Assembly: GCA_009839585.1 (NCBI GenBank)
Contig: VXPI01000354.1
Coordinates: 1-9,119, forward strand
Source of the DNA: Gammaproteobacteria bacterium
GTDB taxonomy: Bacteria; Pseudomonadota; Gammaproteobacteria; Arenicellales; Poriferihabitantaceae
Length of the DNA: 9,119 nucleotides
Direction of reading: 5' to 3'
Part shown: piece by piece, positions 1 to 8,850 of the stretch
How the letters are laid out: the number at the start of each line of letters is the position of its first letter
Position numbering within the stretch: position 1 is the stretch's first letter
The notes under the pieces: generated by a model
Seen by the model: the letters and a program-made list of their open reading frames with translations, nothing else
Databases searched by the model: none
What the model was told of the DNA's origin: nothing
Program-made: the position numbers and the translations under genes

Positions 1-2
1 AC

Positions 3-2117
<2,115 letters not shown>

Positions 2118-2321
2118 GCTTCCACAGAATTCGGACGAGCAGGCCGGTTAGAGAAAGGGGGCGGAGCACATTCATACATATATTCCGGTCGGGAGTAAGC
2201 CTTGATCCGTTGTCGGTTGAAGGGGCTTGCCCCGGTGCCAGATGGGCAGTTTCCGCTGAGGATTATTGTCGGTTCCGGGGATAGTTTCCCATGGCCTCTG
2301 CTAACCGGATAGGCTTGGGCT
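2118..2321. other. Intergenic spacer after katG with no recognised gene
   Basis: About 200 bases between the katG stop and the DUF3574 remnant. I see no convincing coding frame, RNA gene or repeat. No strong GC-rich stem followed by a T-run was found, so no katG terminator can be placed. The only self-complementary pieces seen are very short, for example a 5-bp TGCCC/GGGCA pairing near 2228-2248. A promoter for the downstream remnant could lie here, but no clear -35/-10 pair stands out. Confidence 0.5.
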
Positions 2322-2832
2322 ATGTCGACAACTATGAGAAAGCGGATACTGGCGATTTGCCTGGGAGCGGTAACCGCATTCCTGCCCCTTGCTGGGGGCG
2401 CAGTAAATCCTGCCTGGTCTCATGAGCTTCCCTGCTCGGCGGGCCTGAACCGGTTCGCCGAGCATCGCTTGTTTTTCGGACGTAGCAGGCAGGGTGTGGA
2501 AGTGGTTTCCGATGCGGCATGGGGTACATTTCTTGCAGAAGAAATCACTCCTCGATTTCCCGATGGACTCACAGTCCTGGATGCCATGGGGTAATGGCTG
2601 GAGAGCTTGTCCGGTACCGGGATTCAGGAGCGTGCGAAGGTAGTCGTCACCCTTGCCGAATCCGGATGATGCCATCGCATATCTCAAAAATGGCTTTCCT
2701 TCGGGTTGGCAATCAATTGTTCGATCATGTGCCCAGCCTCGCTGGAAAACATGGAAGGACCCGGGAGCGCATCAGCGAGAGTTTCTGACCCAGGATCAAT
2801 CAGTTTTTGCTTGTGCTCATTGGTCATTTTTT
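2322..2832 (+). pseudogene. Broken DUF3574-family secreted protein gene
   Basis: The first 90 codons encode an N-terminal signal peptide (MRKR, then a hydrophobic stretch ending near SHELPC). After it come the DUF3574 hallmarks LFFGRSR, VSDAAWGTFL and TPRFPDGLTVLDAMG. The family normally continues with Gln-Trp, but here the codon after Gly is TAA (2592-2594), followed directly by TGG (Trp). The same frame then still reads like the family, GTGIQERAKVVVTL, matching the usual GRIVREPSKVLLI segment, up to about 2655. There the frame is lost (TGA at 2667) and the plausible continuation PNPDDAIAY lies one frame over (from 2653). Similarity fades after this, and the 3' limit near 2832, around QSVFACAHWSF, is a guess. 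One nonsense change plus one frameshift makes this most likely a pseudogene. The function of the family is unknown to me. Confidence 0.7.
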
Positions 2833-2888
2833 GGCTGTATCAGATGTGAATCCCTGGCTAGGTTCACTCCATACCGAAGGTCGCCAAA

Positions 2889-5800
2889 TTATTTTGCGAT
2901 AGATGCGACAGCGGAAGCCTTATCCATTGCCGGCTTTGGTTGATTAACCGGGGAATTCAGTGAGCCATCATTTGCCTTGACCACCTTTGCTTCATGCTTG
3001 GGCATTACTGATTCAGTCAGATTTATCCGGGCATGGTGATTGTTCTCGTATAGTCCAAGTGCGTGAAGCGGAAAATACTGACGATAAAGTACATAGTCCA
3101 ACAATGCCGTCCGGAAAAACACTCCGGCCATATCCTGCTTCGGCCAGGAACCGTCCTCCCGCTGCATGTCGAGAAGATACTGTACGCCCCTGGAAATAGC
3201 TGTCCAGTTTGCATCTCTTGCAACCTGCAGGGCAATCAAGGCCCAGGCACTCTGAATCACCTGACTCTCTTTATGATCAACGTATTCACCACTCATGCAA
3301 CCGCTATGGTGCTCACCCCACCCACCATCATCATGCTGGCGGTCCAACAACCAGCGGCAGGCCAACCTTAGTGCAGGATCACTCGGCTTTGTGCCGGTAG
3401 CCATCAGCCCCCGAATTCCGAACAAAGTGCCATAGATATACTGAATTCCCCAGACACCTCGCCAGGAGCCATCTGATCGCTGGGCATTTCGTAACCACGC
3501 ATCGGCCTTGATGATTGCCTTCATGACATGGGTATTTACCAGATCCGGAAAATGTTCCTTACAGGCACTGAAAGCCTCAAGGCAAGAAGCCGTACATTCA
3601 ACATAGGCACCCTCGGTCATTGACTCGCCAAACATTTCAGCCGGATTCAGCCACTCAAGTCCAATGCGGGAACGGATGGACTCATAACTGCCGAAACTGC
3701 CGTTAGGATTTTGTGCGCGCAACATAAATTCAATGGCATCCTTGATTGCAGACTTGTCTGCAGCTTTGCCGTGAAAGGCAATCAACCCAAGCACTGCTTC
3801 AGCCGTACAGTCAGACACTGGCCATCCGTGCCATCCCCCGGCAAAACACCAGCCACCTCTCGGGTCATTGCGATATGACTCGGAATAGCCCTTAAAACTG
3901 GTCCTGATCTGATTCTCGGCCAAAAACCGGGCACCAGACTTCATAATCTTTGCGACATCATCAAAATCGGAAACCGGCTGCAGAGCCTGCAGCACAAATC
4001 CAGTATCCCATGAGCCACTTCTTGCCCCCGTTACCCTTGCCCCGTATTCCTTGTCTTCCCAGACCCAGCCTTCAAGTTGCTCAAGACCACGTCTTGCATC
4101 CGGGTCTCCATTGTCCTGTAGCCATAGAGCAAGAATATTCAATGTACCGCTGACCGGAGAAATGCTGGTGTGGTCGGTGGTCTGCAGCTCCCACTTGATT
4201 TTTTCAGTCATCGAATCCATTGATCGCAATCGTGTTGCCTTGTGGTGCCGACCTTCATAAAATTTCGTAAGCCGGTTTGCCATCCGCAACAGGATATTCG
4301 GACGTGCGAACAGATCTCCTCTACGAAGCATGTTTCTCGTTTTCGAAAAATCAATCTGATCAAATCCGTTTGGGTATAACTCTTCCCTTAGCGATACGAT
4401 TTCCGGACTTAATGGTGTCTGAAAGCGATGTCCATAAATTACCGACATCGCCATATAGATGAGTCGGGTATGGCAATACCATTTGGAAAGATGGATAGGC
4501 AGCCAGCGAGGCAACACCCAGAGCTCGGGCAATACGGCATTCACCCCCTGCCAGTCATAGAGGTTGAGCACCGACAACCAGAATTTCCCCCAGCTCGGGA
4601 TGTTGACAACACCTTCAGCCTCCATGAATTCCTGAGCGGGTTTCAGCATCGGATCATCCCGCTCAATGCCCAGCAATCGGCTGGCAATGTAAACCAGAGT
4701 GGTAACAAACAGATGCGGTTCGGAGTGATCATGCATGCCCCAGGTTCCATCATCGAATCGGGCCTTCATGAAGGAACGCAGGATATTCCTGCGGCGTTTC
4801 GCACTCAAAGGCTTGCCAATAATATAATGCAGCAGTGCATATTGCGCAGTCAGCATGGGGCACCACACCATCTCTCCCTCCCATGAACCGTCTTCTTGTT
4901 GCAAGTCTGCCAATCGGGCGATCGCAGAATGCAGTGCCGGATTTGCATCGGGTAATGAATTACCCTTTTGAGGAGTAGATTTCCCAGTCTGGTTCTGGAA
5001 CGGTACCGAATACATGAAGACCCGGGAGAGAGTCTTCCAGGCTCGGTCGTCCATGTCTTCACCCCGATATTTAACTTTGTACAACTGCTTGATGCTTTGT
5101 AGAAGCCACCATATCCGGACAGACATGGCTCTTAGAGTATGGTAGGATTTTTGCCATGCAAGTTTGTCCAGAGAGATCGGAATCTGTTTGAAAACCGCCT
5201 GAATCACGGTCCTGAAAAAGGCCATGTTCATGTGAATTGCCGAGGTGTCATCACAGGCCAGCAAGCGAATGGTACGATCCCGATAACCCGCACTTGATCG
5301 GGCTCTGCTATATATCGCATGTCTGATGGCAACTGCCTCGGAATGATAATCAGCAAGCACCTCGTATAGACCCATAGCCAGAAAAGAAGGGGTGTGTGTT
5401 TTCCGAAAACGCTTGCGGGTGAAGGCCCTGAAATCATCATGCTCGGCAAGATCAAAAGCATCACCAAATCCAAAAGTCATGCCCATGGCCGTCATCGGAT
5501 GATAGTGTCCAGCCGCATCACCAATCAGGATTCGTCCGGAACTCCCGTATGTGACATGAGGTCTCACCTTGTTTATGGCAATCTGGAATTTCTTCATTCT
5601 CAGCACTTCAATGAAAGAAGGCTTGATGGTATCTGGCAGGATCTCAGTGTAATTGTCCAGTAAAAAGGCAGCTCGGTCTTTCGGCGTAGTGCGGTCCGGA
5701 GGAATATCCGAGATTATCCGGACCTGTCCTTCAGACAAGCGGTAAATCAGAATTGGGCCAGGCCCGCCCAGTAGCACATGCCCGTAACCCTCCAGCGGCA

Positions 5801-6356
5801 ATTCAACATCATTCAATATGATGCCCACAGTCTGGGAGACGATTTTTGGTCTGATTGACAAGCCCAGGGATTGACGAACAATCGAAGCTTGCCCATCCGC
5901 ACCAATAATCCGTGGCGCATGAAGCGTTTCATTTTCCCCCTTGTACGTGTATTCAATACGTCCATCTTCCACTGCCACCGCCCGTGCGCCAACCATGAAA
6001 TCAATGTTCGGCTGGCTTTTGACCGTTTTGTGTATCGAGGTTACGAGAGTGGAATGCTCGCATGAGAAACCACGAACCTCTTTGGAATAGGGGAATCGAA
6101 TTACTTCCGTCCCATCTTCCGGAAATAACGCAAATCCTTTGCCAATTGGTTCCTCGCACTTGATGTCCAATTGAACATCGAGTTCCTCCAGAATCCTGAC
6201 AGCAGGCGGATGCAGCCACTCCCCCGCCAATCGACAGGCAGATTTCGGATTTGCCTCAAGCATCACGACGCGCAAATCCTTTCGGGCATGAGCCAGCGCA
6301 CAGACACTGCCAACCGGCCCGCCACCAACTATCGCTATATCGTAATTGGCGCTCAT
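2889..6356 (-). CDS. Squalene monooxygenase-oxidosqualene cyclase fusion protein
   Basis: One 1155-residue frame that should catalyse two successive steps: squalene to 2,3-oxidosqualene, then cyclisation to a lanosterol-type sterol. Residues 1 to about 455 form a complete FAD monooxygenase of the squalene epoxidase type: GGGPVG dinucleotide-binding loop (11-16), GADG (152-155), and GDAAGHYHPMTAMGMT (279-294) resembling the epoxidase GD/HPLTGGGMT motif. A helical, probably membrane-associated stretch (about 375-430) follows. After a polar linker (about 452-473), residues 474 to about 1100 form a full cyclase with QW-type repeats (QEDGSWEG 487-494, QRSDGSWRG 959-967, QHDDGGWG 1007-1014, QREDGSW 1065-1071). 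Its catalytic motif VSDCTAE (847-853) has the protonating Asp849, and the supporting cysteine is in VECTAS (919-924). The start at ATG 6356 is chosen because MSANYDIAIVGGG begins like the family and an SD precedes it; the frame is open upstream only because it overlaps CYP51. A tail of about 50 polar residues ends the protein. Confidence 0.93.
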   Translation of the reverse strand: MSANYDIAIVGGGPVGSVCALAHARKDLRVVMLEANPKSACRLAGEWLHPPAVRILEELDVQLDIKCEEPIGKGFALFPEDGTEVIRFPYSKEVRGFSCEHSTLVTSIHKTVKSQPNIDFMVGARAVAVEDGRIEYTYKGENETLHAPRIIGADGQASIVRQSLGLSIRPKIVSQTVGIILNDVELPLEGYGHVLLGGPGPILIYRLSEGQVRIISDIPPDRTTPKDRAAFLLDNYTEILPDTIKPSFIEVLRMKKFQIAINKVRPHVTYGSSGRILIGDAAGHYHPMTAMGMTFGFGDAFDLAEHDDFRAFTRKRFRKTHTPSFLAMGLYEVLADYHSEAVAIRHAIYSRARSSAGYRDRTIRLLACDDTSAIHMNMAFFRTVIQAVFKQIPISLDKLAWQKSYHTLRAMSVRIWWLLQSIKQLYKVKYRGEDMDDRAWKTLSRVFMYSVPFQNQTGKSTPQKGNSLPDANPALHSAIARLADLQQEDGSWEGEMVWCPMLTAQYALLHYIIGKPLSAKRRRNILRSFMKARFDDGTWGMHDHSEPHLFVTTLVYIASRLLGIERDDPMLKPAQEFMEAEGVVNIPSWGKFWLSVLNLYDWQGVNAVLPELWVLPRWLPIHLSKWYCHTRLIYMAMSVIYGHRFQTPLSPEIVSLREELYPNGFDQIDFSKTRNMLRRGDLFARPNILLRMANRLTKFYEGRHHKATRLRSMDSMTEKIKWELQTTDHTSISPVSGTLNILALWLQDNGDPDARRGLEQLEGWVWEDKEYGARVTGARSGSWDTGFVLQALQPVSDFDDVAKIMKSGARFLAENQIRTSFKGYSESYRNDPRGGWCFAGGWHGWPVSDCTAEAVLGLIAFHGKAADKSAIKDAIEFMLRAQNPNGSFGSYESIRSRIGLEWLNPAEMFGESMTEGAYVECTASCLEAFSACKEHFPDLVNTHVMKAIIKADAWLRNAQRSDGSWRGVWGIQYIYGTLFGIRGLMATGTKPSDPALRLACRWLLDRQHDDGGWGEHHSGCMSGEYVDHKESQVIQSAWALIALQVARDANWTAISRGVQYLLDMQREDGSWPKQDMAGVFFRTALLDYVLYRQYFPLHALGLYENNHHARINLTESVMPKHEAKVVKANDGSLNSPVNQPKPAMDKASAVASIAK

Positions 6357-7753
6357 GCCACCCCTGTTTTGAGAATACTGGGTTCGGAACGTCGTTTGTA
6401 GCTGATTCGGCAGGGTTCGACCGGTCCGGTTACCCAACTGCGATAGTTGGGGAGCGGGAAGGACGAGTCAAGGCCGAAATCGAAGCGATCAAGCAATACC
6501 GCCAGAATTACCTTCAGTTGCAGGATCGCAAAGGCTTTTCCCATACACCGGTGTTTGCCGCCACCAAAGCCGATCAGGGTGTAATGGTGTTGCTTGTCTT
6601 CTCTTGCGGGTGGCGCATAACGATCAGGATTGAATCGTTCTGGATTCGCAAAAATGTGCCCCAATTTATGAGAAACAGCGGGCGATACCATGGCCAAGGT
6701 GCCAACGGGTATTTCGTAACCTTTATATGCCAGGAGTTTTGTCACCTTGCGGATCAACAGGATCAATGGTGGATGTAGCCGTTCTCCCTCACGAATTGCG
6801 TATTCAAGGATGTTCTGCTGTTTCAGGGTGGCCAGATCTACGCAGCCAGTATCGGAATACAGATTCTCGGTCTCTTCCCTGACCCTTGCCAGATAGGCAG
6901 TATCCCGAATCAACTCCAGAATCGTCCAGGTGCCGAGGACAGCACTGGTATGCTGGCCTGCGAACAGTACGGTAAGCAGAATGCCGGAAATCTCATCATC
7001 AGTCAGTGCTCGACCATTCTTGTATTGGGCTTCCATGAGCGTCTGCATGAAATCCTGCTCATTCGATCCTTCACGTCGGCGTTTCTCCATGATGCGGCTG
7101 AAAATCCTGACAATTTCCCGGCGCGCCCGGTCTCGGGAACGATGTGCCCTTGTGGGTATATTGGGAAAGAAGAATCCCAGTGCATTAATGCCGTTTTGCA
7201 ATTCGTGGTAGGCCGCAGCAAATTCATTGCTCGCTTCATGTCTGACTTCCTTGCCGATCAGGCTGTGGCTTGCGATTCTGACCGTGAGCTCATTCATGAC
7301 CGAAGGCAGGTCGATTTGACCTTCCTGGCCAAGCGAGTCTGCATACAGGCAGGCCTCGTGGTACATGATTTTGGCATATCTGCGCATGGGTGCTTCACGC
7401 AGTGCCGGAAACAGGAAACCCAGCTGCTCAGCCATCAGTTCAGGTGCAACATCATAGGCCACCCCCTTGCCAAAAATCGGCACAGTAAACTGATAACAGG
7501 CTTTGGCGCTCAACTCGTCCTGGCCGGCTCTGAAATAGAAGTCATGTGCTTCAGGTCCGGTGAACAGGGCAAAATTACTGAGCCCGATCCTGAACCGGAA
7601 CAAATCTCCCTCAGCGTTCCAGCCACGAGTCAATAATGATACAGGGTCCTTCAGAAAGCCGGGCAAATGACCCAACAGCGGCCATCCCCCACCCATCGTT
7701 GGCATGGTCATCAACGGTTCGACATTTTGCCTGTTTTCGGCTGTTTGCGACAT
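6353..7753 (-). CDS. cyp51: CYP51 sterol 14-alpha-demethylase
   Basis: Cytochrome P450 of 466 residues that removes the 14-alpha methyl group of lanosterol-type sterols in three oxidations, leaving a C14-C15 double bond. CYP51 hallmarks are visible. The BC-loop signature YQFTVPIFGKGVAYD (87-101) fits YxxFxxxxFGxxVxYD. The I-helix has AGQHTS (265-270), with the His-Thr pair typical of CYP51. ExxR is EGER (322-325) and PERF is at 371-374. The heme loop is FGGGKHRCMG (396-405) with Cys403 as iron ligand. There is no N-terminal membrane anchor, as is usual in bacterial CYP51s, and no C-terminal ferredoxin domain, so electrons must come from separate partners. ATG 7753 is chosen, giving MSQTAEN, with a modest AGAAGA 7 bases upstream. 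A longer frame to 7819 would run far into the preceding gene. It starts 11 bases after the reductase stop. Confidence 0.95.
   Translation of the reverse strand: MSQTAENRQNVEPLMTMPTMGGGWPLLGHLPGFLKDPVSLLTRGWNAEGDLFRFRIGLSNFALFTGPEAHDFYFRAGQDELSAKACYQFTVPIFGKGVAYDVAPELMAEQLGFLFPALREAPMRRYAKIMYHEACLYADSLGQEGQIDLPSVMNELTVRIASHSLIGKEVRHEASNEFAAAYHELQNGINALGFFFPNIPTRAHRSRDRARREIVRIFSRIMEKRRREGSNEQDFMQTLMEAQYKNGRALTDDEISGILLTVLFAGQHTSAVLGTWTILELIRDTAYLARVREETENLYSDTGCVDLATLKQQNILEYAIREGERLHPPLILLIRKVTKLLAYKGYEIPVGTLAMVSPAVSHKLGHIFANPERFNPDRYAPPAREDKQHHYTLIGFGGGKHRCMGKAFAILQLKVILAVLLDRFDFGLDSSFPLPNYRSWVTGPVEPCRISYKRRSEPSILKTGVA
6358..6365 (-). promoter_or_regulatory. Ribosome binding site of the fusion gene in the ATGA overlap
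   Basis: On the minus strand AGGGGTGG lies just before ATG 6356-6354, inside the last codons of CYP51. The ATG overlaps the CYP51 stop as ATGA, which points to translational coupling. This supports 6356 as the start over the further upstream in-frame candidate at 6437. Confidence 0.7.
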
Positions 7754-7764
7754 GACGTATTCTT

Positions 7765-8814
7765 CTAGTAAATCGGGGGAAACATGGTGTAGCGGACACG
7801 TTGCTTGTAACGCTCCCACAATTCACCGTACTTGGCATGGCAGCGTTGCTCGTCGCGCCATGAACGATGGATCAGCAGGACGGTAAGCCATAATGGCAAT
7901 AAAAGCGGCACCCATGATACAAAACAGGTGGTCAGGAAGAACGAGAAATACACCAGGATTTCCCCGGTATAATTCATGTGTCTTCCGAAGCCCCAGAACC
8001 CGGAAACCAGAAGCCGCCCATCCAGTGCTTGAGCAGGCCGTCCCCAGATCCTGATATTGGGGTTGGACTTGAAACGATGCTTCTGGCTGTTGGTTCCGCG
8101 AAACATCCAGAATCCGAGAACATATAGCATAACCAGCAATGTGGCGGCCAGAGGAGAGAGCATATCGGGTGCATGCACCAGATACCAGCCGCAAATACAG
8201 TAAAAGAAGGGCACCAGCACAAAATCGCCCCAGACCAGCATCCAGCCAAATTTTTCGCTGACAATATCCCAGGTAAAGACCATCCCGTTTTCGAACTGGA
8301 AATAATTCAGTACGTACAGGAAGGTAAAGCCCTGATAGAGGATCATGGCCAGAGTCAGGGATCCATAAGTCTCGTATTGCACCACGGCAAATGAGGCATT
8401 CATCAAAGCCAGACCAATAAGCGAAGGTCGATAACTGTAAATTTTCAGGTCAACCCCGCATAGTGTCGGATTCAGCGTGACACCATAATAATAGTCCCTC
8501 AGGAAACCCACAGGACCGGCTTGCGACTGCCTGCCATTCATGTACAGCCAGCCGGATACCGCAAAGGCGAATATATTGGTGACGATAAAGAGTTCCAGAA
8601 AATGCGTAACTAGTATCGAGAGTGAAAACCAGCCAAAATAGTGTGCCGCTATCATCAGTGCAGTCGTCAGTAAAAACAGGCTGAGTCCATTTAGCCTGTA
8701 GACGAAAGTTGTGCCATCGGGGCGCAAGGTCTCGATTTTCCGTCCCGGAATGATGGCCGAGCCCACGAACAACAGTCCACAGAAGCCAAGCAACAAGGCG
8801 GTTGCCTCAATCAT
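7765..8814 (-). CDS. Sterol reductase, probably delta-14 (ERG24/TM7SF2/LBR family)
   Basis: Polytopic membrane protein of 349 residues expected to reduce a sterol ring double bond with NADPH. Family landmarks in order: DGTTFVYRLNGL (33-44), as in the eukaryotic DGxxxxYKxNG segment; DYYYGVTLNPTLCGVDLKIY (107-126), matching the G-x-x-LNPR...FDLK motif; WDIVSEKFGWMLVWGD (182-197) followed by VPF-Y; LLVSGFWGFGRHMNYTGEIL (268-287), the sterol reductase signature; and the terminal RDEQRC...KYG..W..Y...V.Y.MFPPIY. Several hydrophobic segments are evident (about 4-22, 44-60, 65-91, 152-170, 194-213, 220-238, 285-316). Delta-14 specificity is inferred from its position directly before CYP51, whose product carries the C14 double bond; delta-7 or C-24(28) reductases share the fold. 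ATG 8814 is preferred over an in-frame TTG at 8844 because AGGA sits 6 bases upstream. Confidence 0.88.
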   Translation of the reverse strand: MIEATALLLGFCGLLFVGSAIIPGRKIETLRPDGTTFVYRLNGLSLFLLTTALMIAAHYFGWFSLSILVTHFLELFIVTNIFAFAVSGWLYMNGRQSQAGPVGFLRDYYYGVTLNPTLCGVDLKIYSYRPSLIGLALMNASFAVVQYETYGSLTLAMILYQGFTFLYVLNYFQFENGMVFTWDIVSEKFGWMLVWGDFVLVPFFYCICGWYLVHAPDMLSPLAATLLVMLYVLGFWMFRGTNSQKHRFKSNPNIRIWGRPAQALDGRLLVSGFWGFGRHMNYTGEILVYFSFFLTTCFVSWVPLLLPLWLTVLLIHRSWRDEQRCHAKYGELWERYKQRVRYTMFPPIY

Positions 8815-8820
8815 GGCGGA

Positions 8821-8824
8821 TCCT
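8821..8824 (-). promoter_or_regulatory. Ribosome binding site deciding the sterol reductase start
   Basis: AGGA on the minus strand, 6 bases before ATG 8814. It lies downstream of the alternative TTG at 8844, so it supports the shorter 349-residue protein. Confidence 0.6.
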
Positions 8825-8850
8825 GAGAGCGAGAATTCGAGCAAGGTTGC

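Noticed and set aside
2846..2867. Hairpin GTGAA...TTCAC as a terminator between the convergent units
   Set aside because: The stem is only about 5-7 bp with a bulge, and neither strand has a T-run directly after it (on the minus strand the nearby homopolymer is A).
4428..4886. 152-codon open frame on the plus strand, antisense to the cyclase
   Set aside because: It has no family resemblance or ribosome site and lies wholly opposite a strongly supported coding domain, so it is a shadow frame.
4900..5060. The fusion being an assembly or frameshift artefact
   Set aside because: The linker region is coherent coding sequence in one frame with complete domains on both sides and no sudden loss of similarity. 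Raw reads would settle it.
2889..6356. Squalene-hopene cyclase (hopanoid pathway) as the identity of the C-terminal half
   Set aside because: The hopene cyclase DxDD motif is absent. The position holds VSDCTAE, the oxidosqualene cyclase form, and the neighbours are sterol enzymes.
6950..7636. 228-codon open frame on the plus strand, antisense to CYP51
   Set aside because: It lies opposite conserved P450 motifs, and its translation has no domain-like pattern or plausible start signal.
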